This document shows positions 19,338 through 28,212 of a stretch of 64,000 nucleotides of DNA, piece by piece (the stretch's first letter is position 1; each line of letters starts with the position of its first letter). Source of the DNA: Thalassotalea fonticola (GTDB lineage Bacteria; Pseudomonadota; Gammaproteobacteria; Enterobacterales; Alteromonadaceae); contig NZ_CP136600.1 of the NCBI RefSeq assembly GCF_032911225.1, positions 4,836,001-4,900,000 of the forward strand, read 5' to 3'. The notes below the pieces were generated by a model. The model made no database searches and was not told the origin of the DNA. It saw only the letters and a list, made by a program, of their open reading frames with translations. The position numbers and the translations under genes were made by a program.

Positions 19338-20120
19338 ATGTCCAAAATAAGCAAGAAAAGCCTTATCGCAACGTCGATTATCGGGGCTATGGCATTAGTA
19401 GGTAGCAATATTGCTAGCGCTAATAGCCTTAAAGAGTTACACAAGAGTGAAGCTGCAACAGTTAAAGCTTCTGCCAAATCACAACAAAAAATCAATAACA
19501 TTTACGAGCAATCGCAAGAATTACTTGCTGAGTATCGTACCGTTGTTGACGAAACTGAGAACTTGAAAGTGTATAACGATCATGTTCAACGTTTAGTTAA
19601 TGACCAACAAAAAGGTATTGATTCTTTAGTACGCCAAATTGGTACTATTGCTGAAACTAAAATGGGTGTTGTTCCATTAATGTATAAAATGATTGCTTCT
19701 TTAGAGCAATTCGTTGCAGCAGATATCCCTGTTAACTTGGTTGACCGTAATAAACGTCTAGAGCAACTTAACGATGTAATGTCTCGTCAAGGTATCTCTG
19801 TAGCTGAGCAATTCCGTCTTGTACTTGAAGCATACGACATTGAAACATCTTACGGTTCAATGTTTGGTGCTTACCAAGGTGAGTTAGAATTTGAAGGCCA
19901 AAAAATTATTGTAGATTTCGTGCACATGGGTCGTACCGTGTTAGTTGCACAATCTCTTGATTTAAAAAATGCCTGGATTTGGGATAACAGCACTCGCTCT
20001 TGGTTAGCGCTAGGTGATGAATACCTAAACCCAATTACTAAAGCCGTACGTATGGCACGTAAGCAAACTGCTCCAGATCTAATCAAGTTACCTGTATATG
20101 CAGCGGGGGCTGGTGAATAA
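19338..20120 (+). CDS. DUF3450 periplasmic protein of the TonB2-type operon
   Basis: The start at ATG 19338 gives a 260-residue product. A signal peptide ending around ANIASA is followed by a long coiled coil (about 30-105) and a globular C-terminal half containing VDFVHMGRTVLVAQS. DUF3450 proteins stand first in the six-gene TonB2-type operon of vibrios and other marine gammaproteobacteria (V. cholerae VC1548 to VC1543). They are thought to assist the energy-transducing complex from the periplasm. The stop overlaps the next start (TAATG). Confidence 0.88.
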   Translation: MSKISKKSLIATSIIGAMALVGSNIASANSLKELHKSEAATVKASAKSQQKINNIYEQSQELLAEYRTVVDETENLKVYNDHVQRLVNDQQKGIDSLVRQIGTIAETKMGVVPLMYKMIASLEQFVAADIPVNLVDRNKRLEQLNDVMSRQGISVAEQFRLVLEAYDIETSYGSMFGAYQGELEFEGQKIIVDFVHMGRTVLVAQSLDLKNAWIWDNSTRSWLALGDEYLNPITKAVRMARKQTAPDLIKLPVYAAGAGE

Positions 20121-21475
20121 TGAATAAATTTATTAAAACGGCAGCAGTAGCTGCAACTCTAATGTTAACTGCTGGTATTTCTACAAATGCAGCGGCTAAT
20201 CAATTAGACGACTTATTAAAGCAAGTTAAAGCTGATCGTGTATCGGTTGCAAAACTTGACAAAAAACGTGAACAAGAGTTTTTAGCCGCGCGTGCTGATA
20301 AACAAGCTCTTTTAAAGAAAGCTGAAGCAGAACGTGCTGCTGAACAAGCTCGTAATACTCGCTTAACTAAAGCGTTTGCCGATAACGAGAAAATGCTAAC
20401 TACTAGAGAAGCCGAGCTTGAAGCAGCTAAAGGTGATTTAGGCGAAATGTTTGGTGTTGTACGTCGTGCGTCTGGTAATGCTTACGGTACTATTGCTACT
20501 TCAATAGTAAGTGCTCAATACCCAGGCCGTGAAGTAACTCTTGATAAATTAGCTAATGCTAAAGAAATTCCAGTTCTTTCTGAATTAGAAGAGCTTTGGT
20601 TTGCATTACAAACTGAGATGACAGAGTCTGGTAAAATTACTTCATTTGAAGCTGAAATTACTCAATTAGACGGTTCTAAAGCGTCGACTCAAGTGACTCG
20701 TATTGGTTCATTTAACCTTCTTTCAGAGCAAGGTTACTTAAACTACAACGATGACCAAGGTCTTATTCAACCACTAGGTAAGCAACCAGATGGTAGCATT
20801 GTAGGTACGGTATCACCGTTCATTTCAATGACTTCAGGTTATGCACCATTGTTCCTTGATCCTTCAAAAGGCACAATCTTAAACCTAGAAACGCAAAAAG
20901 CGACATTAGAAGAACGTTTCCATCAAGGTGGTACAGTTGGTTATGTAATCGCTGGTGTTCTTGCCTTCGGTCTATTAATTGCAATTGAACGTTTAGTCTT
21001 CTTATTCTTAGTTGGTGGCAAAATTGCAGCGCAACTTAAGAACCGTACTACGCCTAATGCGAACAACCCACTAGGTCGTTTGTTACAGGTTTACCAAGAC
21101 AACAAAAATGTTGATGCTGAAACTCTTGAGCTTAAACTTGATGAAGCCATTTTACGTGAAACGCCAAAAATTGAACGTGGTATTAATATCATCAAGATTT
21201 TAGCAGCTATCGCGCCTCTATTAGGTCTATTAGGTACAGTTGTTGGTATGATTGGTACATTCCAATCAATCACTCTATACGGTACTGGTGACCCTAAAAT
21301 CATGGCGGGTGATATCTCAATGGCGCTTGTAACTACAGCACAAGGTCTAATCGCTGCATTACCATTAATCCTAGTACATTCAGTTGTAGCAGGCCGTGGT
21401 AAATCAATCTTCCACATTCTTGACGAACAAAGCGCAGGTATTGTTGCTGAAATCGCCGAGAAGGAGAAACAGTAA
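20120..21475 (+). CDS. ttpC: TtpC-like MotA/TolQ/ExbB proton channel protein with periplasmic N-domain
   Basis: The 451-residue protein has a signal peptide, a periplasmic coiled-coil segment rich in Ala, Lys and Glu (about 30-110), a globular periplasmic domain, and a C-terminal ExbB-like channel domain with three membrane helices (about 275, 360, 405) including LLGLLGTVVGMIGTF. This matches TtpC, the extra component needed by Vibrio TonB2 systems to energise uptake. It is coupled by TAATG to genes on both sides. Confidence 0.9.
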   Translation: MNKFIKTAAVAATLMLTAGISTNAAANQLDDLLKQVKADRVSVAKLDKKREQEFLAARADKQALLKKAEAERAAEQARNTRLTKAFADNEKMLTTREAELEAAKGDLGEMFGVVRRASGNAYGTIATSIVSAQYPGREVTLDKLANAKEIPVLSELEELWFALQTEMTESGKITSFEAEITQLDGSKASTQVTRIGSFNLLSEQGYLNYNDDQGLIQPLGKQPDGSIVGTVSPFISMTSGYAPLFLDPSKGTILNLETQKATLEERFHQGGTVGYVIAGVLAFGLLIAIERLVFLFLVGGKIAAQLKNRTTPNANNPLGRLLQVYQDNKNVDAETLELKLDEAILRETPKIERGINIIKILAAIAPLLGLLGTVVGMIGTFQSITLYGTGDPKIMAGDISMALVTTAQGLIAALPLILVHSVVAGRGKSIFHILDEQSAGIVAEIAEKEKQ

Positions 21476-21999
21476 TGATTTACCTGATAGAGCTTTGGGA
21501 ATCTGTCAGGGAATTTATAGCTACTGGCGGTGGAGTACTTTACTTCGTTGCCATGGCAGTCTTCTTAATGTGGATATTAATGATAGAGAAGTTTTGGTTC
21601 TTATCAGCGACTTACCCAAAAATTAAGCGAGAAGTAATCGCTAAATGGGACGCAAGAACCGATACTACTTCATGGTATGCTCACAGAATTAGAGATACAT
21701 GGATTTCTGAAACGACAGAAGTATTAGATGCACGCATGATAACCATTAAAACTTTGGTAGCTATGTGTCCCCTTATTGGCCTATTAGGTACTGTAACAGG
21801 TATGATTGCAGTATTCGAAATTATGGCTGTACAAGGTACTGGTAACCCGCGCTTAATGGCATCGGGTATCTCAATGGCAACAATTCCTACAATGGCAGGT
21901 ATGGTTGCAGCATTATCTGGAGTGTTTTTCAGCTCTAGATTAGACGCAAAAGTTAAAATGGCGAAGGCTAAGCTAGTTGATAGCTTACCTCATCACTAG
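21475..21999 (+). CDS. exbB: ExbB-type proton channel subunit
   Basis: The 174-residue MotA/TolQ/ExbB protein has three membrane helices. The conserved PLIGLLGTVTGMI segment (about 98-110) and a C-terminal helix pair TIPTMAGMVAALSGVFF form the channel. It pairs with ExbD and passes proton-motive force to TonB. The start overlaps the ttpC stop, and exbD follows after 12 bp. Confidence 0.94.
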   Translation: MIYLIELWESVREFIATGGGVLYFVAMAVFLMWILMIEKFWFLSATYPKIKREVIAKWDARTDTTSWYAHRIRDTWISETTEVLDARMITIKTLVAMCPLIGLLGTVTGMIAVFEIMAVQGTGNPRLMASGISMATIPTMAGMVAALSGVFFSSRLDAKVKMAKAKLVDSLPHH

Positions 22000-22011
22000 A
22001 GAGATTTTCTA

Positions 22012-22416
22012 ATGGCTCGTAAAATAAAACGCGAAGATGAAGAAGCAACAATTGATATGACACCGATGCTAGATATCGTGTTTATCATGCTTATCTTCTT
22101 TATCGTAACCACTTCATTCGTTAAAGAAGCTGGTATAGATGTGCAAAAGCCGAAAGCGGCTAATGCAAGTAAAAAACCTTCAGCGAACATCTTTATTGCA
22201 GTTCGTGAAAATGGTGAAATTTGGATGGACAAACGTGTAGTTGATGTTGAGCGTGTTTCTGCAAACATTGAAAAACTACTAGCTGAGCAACCAACTGACA
22301 TCGTAATTATCCAAGCTGACAAAAAAGCAGAACATGGCATAGTTGTTAAAGTTATGGATGCAATTAAGGATGCAGGGATCGATAAGATTTCTATTGCTGC
22401 AGCCTCAGGGGGATAA
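22012..22416 (+). CDS. exbD: ExbD-type energy transducer
   Basis: The 134-residue protein has a short charged N-terminus, one membrane helix and a periplasmic domain. MTPMLDIVFIMLIFFIVTTSF (about 18-38) contains the Asp needed for proton use in ExbD/TolR. It acts with ExbB and TonB. Ribosome site AGAGA precedes the ATG by a short spacer. Confidence 0.95.
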   Translation: MARKIKREDEEATIDMTPMLDIVFIMLIFFIVTTSFVKEAGIDVQKPKAANASKKPSANIFIAVRENGEIWMDKRVVDVERVSANIEKLLAEQPTDIVIIQADKKAEHGIVVKVMDAIKDAGIDKISIAAASGG

Positions 22417-22418
22417 TT

Positions 22419-23045
22419 ATGGTTCGCTTTTTAGTATCAATACTATTGGGCGTTGCTGTAACATTTTTTTTGTTTGTCTTTATGGCATTCTTGATTTCTG
22501 GTGGTTCGAAACGCGCCGATAATACTGCAGATAGCGTTATTATTGACATCGTTTCAACTCCGCCTAAATCAAATGTTCAACAGCGTAGACGTGTGCCGCC
22601 ACCGCCGCCACCGCCACCTAAAACTCCGCCTAAGCCGCAAGCGCCAGAGCCGGAAATGAGTAATGATAACGCAGGTATGACATTTAACGTACCAGGTGTT
22701 CAGATCTCAGGGGCGTCAGCAGGTATGGATGCACCAGGTGCAGGTTTCGGACGAGATGGTGAAGCAACACCTATTGTACGTATCGAACCTAAATACCCAA
22801 TACAAGCAGCTCGAGACGGTAAAGAAGGTTGGGTACAACTAAGCTTTACAATTAACACTTTAGGTGGAGTTGAAGACGTAAAAGTTATTAAAGCTCAACC
22901 AAAACGTATTTTCGATAAAGAAGCCAAACGTGCGCTTCGTAAATGGAAATACAAGCCAAAAGTTGTTGATGGTAAGCCAATTGTACAACCTGGTATGACC
23001 GTACAGTTAGACTTTAAAATGAACCAAGAGGGAGGAGCACAATAA
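22419..23045 (+). CDS. tonB: TonB family protein
   Basis: The 208-residue protein has an N-terminal membrane anchor (about 5-30), a Pro-rich periplasmic stretch with a run of eight prolines (about 58-75), and a C-terminal TonB domain (about 120-205) with EPKYPIQAARDGKEGWVQ and RALRKWKYKP. It transmits energy to outer-membrane receptors, plausibly including the one at 13867-16611. The stop overlaps the next start (TAATG). Confidence 0.95.
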   Translation: MVRFLVSILLGVAVTFFLFVFMAFLISGGSKRADNTADSVIIDIVSTPPKSNVQQRRRVPPPPPPPPKTPPKPQAPEPEMSNDNAGMTFNVPGVQISGASAGMDAPGAGFGRDGEATPIVRIEPKYPIQAARDGKEGWVQLSFTINTLGGVEDVKVIKAQPKRIFDKEAKRALRKWKYKPKVVDGKPIVQPGMTVQLDFKMNQEGGAQ

Positions 23046-24307
23046 TGTTGAAAAAACTTATCACTTCTTCAGTAATGGTTGCGTTTGTAGCAACAGCTAC
23101 ACTTCCTATGACAGCCAATGCTTACGCAGCGGCTTGTCCTAAGGAAGCTGGCAAGAAGAAAGCTCGTACGAAAATTGTTGGTCCATCGGTAGGTAAAAAA
23201 GTGGGTAAAGCTTTTGAAGCCTATTCGGAAGATCGTATTGATGATGCTATTTCAATATTGTTAGATATTGAAACTAGCAAAGAATACGATCGTGCCTATG
23301 TTGATCGCTTTATTGCGAACATGTATGCAACCAAAGGCGGTGACAGTTCTAAAAAAGCACTTCCGTATCTTGAAAGTTCGGTTAAGGACAAAGTTCTTAA
23401 TGAAAAAGAACATGCAGATACGATTAAGCTATTAGCTGACTTGCAAATGCAAGAGAAGCAATACCGAAAAGCTTTAAATAACTATCAGTTCTGGATGGAC
23501 GATACGTGTAAGGAAGACTCAAACACTTATGTAAAAATTGCTCAAGCTCATTATGAACTTAAGGAATTGGATAAAATGATCACGCCGGCCGATAAAGCAA
23601 TTGCTTTGTTTGAAAAGCCAAATCAAAATCCATACATTTTAAAGTTAACGTCTTACTACGAGCGTAAACAGTACAAAAACGCGGTAAAAGTACTTGAAGA
23701 TGTCATTGAGTTATTCCCTGAGAATAAGCAATGGTGGACGCAACTTGGTATGTTCTACATGTTAGTAGAGGATTATACCAAAGCACTTTACACGTTAGAC
23801 TTAGCATATCAGCAAGGTTATTTGACAAAAGAGTCAGAAATAAAAACACTTGCTAACTTATACGCAACTAATGATGTTCCTTATAAGTCTGCTATGTTAC
23901 TGGAAAAGTACATTGATAGTGGTTTAATTGCCCGTACAGATACTAACCTTTACACCATGGCTAATGCATTTCATGCTTCACAAGAGGTGAATACAGCAGC
24001 TAAATATTTTGGTGAAACGGCTAAATTATCTAACAACCCGAAACATTACCGTCGTCAAGGCATGTTATTACAACAGTCTGAGCAATATGATGCTGCTACT
24101 AAAGCACTTCAAAAGGCTCTTGATTTAGGTATTGAAAATCCGGGTCGTGTATGGATGACCTTGGCTGAAGCTTACTTCTACCAAGAGAAATATCCACAGG
24201 CAACGAAAGCGATTAAAAAAGCACAAGAAGATCCGAAAACCAAGAAGGCCGCACGCGCTTGGGCTTCTTACATCCGCGATACAGCAGAGCGTAAGAAAAA
24301 AGTATAA
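23045..24307 (+). CDS. TPR periplasmic protein closing the TonB2-type operon
   Basis: The 420-residue protein has a signal peptide ending near NAYAA and about nine TPR units over the rest. It corresponds by position and type to the last gene of the V. cholerae TonB2 locus (VC1543). It is probably a periplasmic scaffold for the TonB complex. A strong terminator follows. Confidence 0.85.
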   Translation: MLKKLITSSVMVAFVATATLPMTANAYAAACPKEAGKKKARTKIVGPSVGKKVGKAFEAYSEDRIDDAISILLDIETSKEYDRAYVDRFIANMYATKGGDSSKKALPYLESSVKDKVLNEKEHADTIKLLADLQMQEKQYRKALNNYQFWMDDTCKEDSNTYVKIAQAHYELKELDKMITPADKAIALFEKPNQNPYILKLTSYYERKQYKNAVKVLEDVIELFPENKQWWTQLGMFYMLVEDYTKALYTLDLAYQQGYLTKESEIKTLANLYATNDVPYKSAMLLEKYIDSGLIARTDTNLYTMANAFHASQEVNTAAKYFGETAKLSNNPKHYRRQGMLLQQSEQYDAATKALQKALDLGIENPGRVWMTLAEAYFYQEKYPQATKAIKKAQEDPKTKKAARAWASYIRDTAERKKKV

Positions 24308-24328
24308 TCTAAGCTTTTATCAAATTAA

Positions 24329-24357
24329 AAAACCAGCCTTCAGGCTGGTTTTTTTTG
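24329..24357 (+). terminator. Terminator of the TonB2-type operon
   Basis: AACCAGCCT-TC-AGGCTGGTT is a 9-bp perfect stem followed by an eight-T run. Confidence 0.92.
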
Positions 24358-24467
24358 TCAAAAATATGTGAAAACTTGTTTAAAGCAATACAAATTTTTT
24401 TAAAACCGCTATCATTATTCTTAATAAAAACAAATTCTTAAATTTTAAGATAATATCCGGTTCGTTT

Positions 24468-26909
24468 ATGAAAAAACTTGCTCTATTGCCCGTTATTTTA
24501 TTTTCCCTTCTAAGCTTTTCAATATTCGCCATAGAACTTGACGAAGAGCCTGAAAAAGACTTGGCTGAAGTCGATAATGCCGCCGCAGCAACATTTTCAC
24601 TCGAAGATATTGAGCGGCTCGAATTAGAAGTACTTGATACCCCACCTTTGATTGATGGTGATTTAACCGACAAGTTTTGGGCATCTTCCAGTATTTTAAG
24701 TATTAATCTTGAAATGTATCCAACCCGATTCGCAAAATCTATTGTTGATACCGATGCACTTATAGGTGTAACTAAAACCCATGTTTATTTTGCATTTAAT
24801 GCCTATGATCCTGATGTGTCTCAGCTCAGAACGGCTGTTCGTGATGAAGATGGGGTAAAAGACGATGATTATGTTTCTGTAGTAATAGATCCTACTGGTA
24901 ATTTACGCAAAAAATATGAGTTTAGAGTTAATCCTAGTGGTTCTAAATCTGACGTATTACAGAATACGGTTAGTGATAGATATATCTATGATTGGGATAC
25001 TGAATGGGATGCCGCTGCAAAAATCACTGATTCAGGTTACTTGGTAGAAATTGCAATTCCAATAGACTCTCTGCGGTCCCCTAAAGCTGAAGGGGAAGAG
25101 CGTAATATGTGGGCACTAATACTTAAGCGCTCATATCCAAGAAAAATAGACAGAACAATGGGCGGGATTTATATTATTCACCCACCTAATACTATATCAG
25201 CGCAGCAAATAGCATCGAGCCAAGGTGGTGAGATGCAATTTGAAAACGCAACAAGAAACTTAGAGCTTTATCCATACGCTATTTATCATTCAAGTGAAAA
25301 ACGAAATTACCAACAGCCATTTGAACAAAGAGAAGAAATAGAAGAGTTTGATGCCGGTATGGACATGACGCTTACTGTTGATAATTCAACAATAGTTGCG
25401 GCCACGGTTAATCCCAACTTTACTGATGTTGAAGCGGATATTGCTCGGGATTCAATTAATAATCCATTTAATGTGTTTAAGCCGGAAAAACGACGGTTTT
25501 TTCAGCAAGATATGGATTTATATTCAACGTTAATGTCTCTTGTTTATACGCGAAATATTATTGACCCTGATTTAGGTCTCAGTGTTACTCATGAAACTAA
25601 AGAGTTTGCTGCAGGTGTTTTCTGGGCAAGTGATGAAGAAACCGAAGTTATTATTCCTGATAATCTCGGTAGTGACACTGTTGAGTTAGACACACTTGAC
25701 GGTCAATCAATGGCAGCAAGGTATGTTAGTGCAGCAGGGGGCAGTGCATACGGCTTCTTATCAACGGTTAGAACTGCAGAAGATTATGAAAATGGAGTAG
25801 TTGCCCACGATGGCCTGATAAACTTAGGAATAGACGATAAACTACGTTATCAAGTAGCTTTATCTTCTACTGAATATCCAGCATCTTTCGCTGAAGATAT
25901 TTGTGAAGAAGATGGCTGTCTTGATGTTGACCCAGAAGAAGACTGTGAATTAGGCGATTGTGCTACCACAAGTGAAGTGCTTAGGGTAAATCCTGATGAG
26001 AAAGTGGAAGGCTATGCAGTACAGATTAAATACAAACATCAAAGCCCTAATACTTTGTTTTGGGGAAATTATTTTGACATTAGTAAAGATTTTCGCGCTG
26101 ACTTGGGATTTTTAAGAAAGTCTGACTACCGCTTATACAATGTTGCCTATGGCCGTAACTGGTACTTTGAAACCTTTAGAGGTGATCAAGGTAAATCTCG
26201 TGGCCGGGTTTATTTAGTTGCTACTCATATTGAATCTCAATCAGGTCAAAAAATAGAAACCGGCTATGATATTTGGGGGGAGTTTAGAGGATCGTATCAA
26301 ACAGTCCTTCGTCCAGGGTATCGAATAAAACAAAAGGCGGTTAATCGCATTCAGCAAAACACGCTTGAGCTGAACAGTAATGCCCCTAAATTTGATGAAT
26401 CTTATTTTCAATGGTATTTAGAAACATCTCCTATTACAGACTGGACTTTTAATTTAGATGGGCGTTATGGCGATGTTGCTGACGCAGACAATATTGTTTT
26501 GGGCAAAATGAAAGAGTTTAAACCTAGGGTGCGTTACCAGGTAGGTGACTTTAATTTTAGTCTACAACATACATTACGTAATTTTGATTTTGAAAGTAAA
26601 CAATTGTATCAAGAAAATTTCACTACATTTACCGCGAATTATAGAAGAAGTGATGACCGCGTTTTTCGTTTACTCGTAAAGTGGGATGAAACAGACAGAG
26701 ATGTAGATAGGTGGCGTGGGGAAGAAAATTCATACGAACGTGAAGTTGAAATTGAATTTACTCATACACGTTATTTAAGCAAAAATTTAGCTATTTTAAC
26801 GGGGTTGAAATTTGAGCGTGAAAAAGACAATACCATAGCTCATGATTTCACCAACGACCGTCAGTTTTATTTAAAGCTTAATTATAATATGGGGTTTATT
26901 GGGAATTAG
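24468..26909 (+). CDS. CBM9-like/DUF5916 outer-membrane beta-barrel protein
   Basis: The 813-residue precursor has a signal peptide (about 1-21), an N-terminal carbohydrate-binding-like domain of family 9 (about 50-245; PPLIDGDLTDKFW, RDEDGVKDDDYVSVVID, WDTEWDAAAKI) and a long C-terminal barrel of the DUF5916 type. These proteins are common in Colwellia and Alteromonas relatives and are linked to glycan or peptide handling at the cell surface; no substrate is proven. It is transcribed alone after the TonB2-type operon terminator. Confidence 0.82.
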   Translation: MKKLALLPVILFSLLSFSIFAIELDEEPEKDLAEVDNAAAATFSLEDIERLELEVLDTPPLIDGDLTDKFWASSSILSINLEMYPTRFAKSIVDTDALIGVTKTHVYFAFNAYDPDVSQLRTAVRDEDGVKDDDYVSVVIDPTGNLRKKYEFRVNPSGSKSDVLQNTVSDRYIYDWDTEWDAAAKITDSGYLVEIAIPIDSLRSPKAEGEERNMWALILKRSYPRKIDRTMGGIYIIHPPNTISAQQIASSQGGEMQFENATRNLELYPYAIYHSSEKRNYQQPFEQREEIEEFDAGMDMTLTVDNSTIVAATVNPNFTDVEADIARDSINNPFNVFKPEKRRFFQQDMDLYSTLMSLVYTRNIIDPDLGLSVTHETKEFAAGVFWASDEETEVIIPDNLGSDTVELDTLDGQSMAARYVSAAGGSAYGFLSTVRTAEDYENGVVAHDGLINLGIDDKLRYQVALSSTEYPASFAEDICEEDGCLDVDPEEDCELGDCATTSEVLRVNPDEKVEGYAVQIKYKHQSPNTLFWGNYFDISKDFRADLGFLRKSDYRLYNVAYGRNWYFETFRGDQGKSRGRVYLVATHIESQSGQKIETGYDIWGEFRGSYQTVLRPGYRIKQKAVNRIQQNTLELNSNAPKFDESYFQWYLETSPITDWTFNLDGRYGDVADADNIVLGKMKEFKPRVRYQVGDFNFSLQHTLRNFDFESKQLYQENFTTFTANYRRSDDRVFRLLVKWDETDRDVDRWRGEENSYEREVEIEFTHTRYLSKNLAILTGLKFEREKDNTIAHDFTNDRQFYLKLNYNMGFIGN

Positions 26910-26941
26910 GAACGAGAAACTAGTTCCGGCTGCATGGAACT

Positions 26942-26992
26942 GGGGTCAGAGCAAAACCCTATTTTAAAATAATAGGTTTTGGTCTGACCCCG
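26942..26992. repeat. Large imperfect palindrome with GGGGTCAGA ends
   Basis: GGGGTCAGA at the left pairs with TCTGACCCC at the right; inside, CAAAACCCTATT pairs with AATAGGTTTTG, bulging one C. The whole folds into a long hairpin between convergent genes. This type, with TGGGGTCAGA ends, is found as a dispersed repeat in many gammaproteobacteria and may also act as a bidirectional terminator. Confidence 0.7.
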
Positions 26993-27065
26993 TATATCTG
27001 CACCTGCTAGAACCATATGGTTGGCGTGAATTTATTCGCGCGTCATGGCGCAGCCAGCTTTTAGC

Positions 27066-27719
27066 TTATGGATGTAAATTGAATATTTCCCAACTGTTTT
27101 CATGCTTCTCAAAACACACCCTGTCATGAAGGCGGCTGGCACGTCCTTGCCAAAATTCGATATAATGAGGTACTACGCGAAATCCTCCCCAAAACTCTGG
27201 TAATGGAACTTCTTTACCTTTAAATTTTTCAGTATAGTATTCTTCGCGCTCTTTTAGTTCTGTTGGTGTGGTAAGTTTTGTACTTTGCTTTGATGCCCAA
27301 GCGCCAATTTGACTACCTCGATCTCTACTATGAAAATATTGTTCAGATTGCTCTGCTGATATTTTTTCTACCACGCCCTCAATGCGCACCTGACGCTGTA
27401 ATACACTCCAGTGAAACAATAAGGCAACTTTACTATTATTTGTTAGTTCATGGCTCTTACGGCTGCCATAGTTGGTATAAAATACAAAACCTTGTTCATC
27501 TACTGACTTTAACAGTACCATTCTTGACGATGGCTGTCCTTGATCGTTACAACTACTTACCGACACAGCCTCAGGTAATAAAATTCCTGATTTATTGGCA
27601 TCATCAAACCAACCATTAAATAATTCAAATGGAGATTTGTTTTCAGGTATTGTCGGTAACGGCAAGGCAACTCCCTGGCCAAAAGTAAATATACAACGTA
27701 ATTTTTCAATAAGAGTCAT
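27066..27719 (-). CDS. pdxH: Pyridoxamine 5'-phosphate oxidase
   Basis: The 217-residue FMN enzyme oxidises PNP and PMP to pyridoxal 5'-phosphate. Family motifs are present: SSRMVLLKSVDEQGFVFYTN (FMN site, about 63-82), SRKSHELTNNSKVALLFHW, RQVRIEGVVEKIS and EFWQGRASRLHDR. Length is normal. The extreme C-terminus ends NLHP rather than the common RLAP, a minor change at the PLP site. ATG start at 27719. It is convergent with the DUF5916 gene. Confidence 0.93.
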   Translation of the reverse strand: MTLIEKLRCIFTFGQGVALPLPTIPENKSPFELFNGWFDDANKSGILLPEAVSVSSCNDQGQPSSRMVLLKSVDEQGFVFYTNYGSRKSHELTNNSKVALLFHWSVLQRQVRIEGVVEKISAEQSEQYFHSRDRGSQIGAWASKQSTKLTTPTELKEREEYYTEKFKGKEVPLPEFWGGFRVVPHYIEFWQGRASRLHDRVCFEKHENSWEIFNLHP

Positions 27720-28212
27720 GAGCGTTTTATAATCATTAATAATGACGGAAATTGTATCAGCTAAACTCGCAAGGAGATATAGTTGTAAAGCTCTAAAAGC
27801 CAGGATGAATATATTAATATTGCTGAACGTAAGTGATAATGTTCTAAATCAAAGGGCATTTTTGATAACATTATATGGCTCTCATCGGTTGTATTTTCAA
27901 GAAGCCATTATAAATCTATAGTATTACTACTTTCCTTGTTATTGTTTATCATTACCCATAAAAACAAATGGTTAGTATTGATTTGCCACAATTAGCTTAG
28001 TATATAATTATAAATAAATAAAAAATTGATAAATAATTAATGGTAATTGTAAATTCTTGAATATACTGCTTGGCTTTAATTCTGTATGGTTCGTGCAATT
28101 CCAACTATTAGGCTATGCTAAATTTATAATTTTTAAATAGCGTAGTATTCACAAAGCTAACTATTCGCTTGCTGACTTCTAAAAGATAATAAAGAAACAT
28201 AAAGGTTAATGA
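27720..28212. other. Divergent AT-rich spacer between pdxH and the M16 peptidase gene
   Basis: No gene, RNA motif or clear promoter pair is recognised. Confidence 0.4.
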
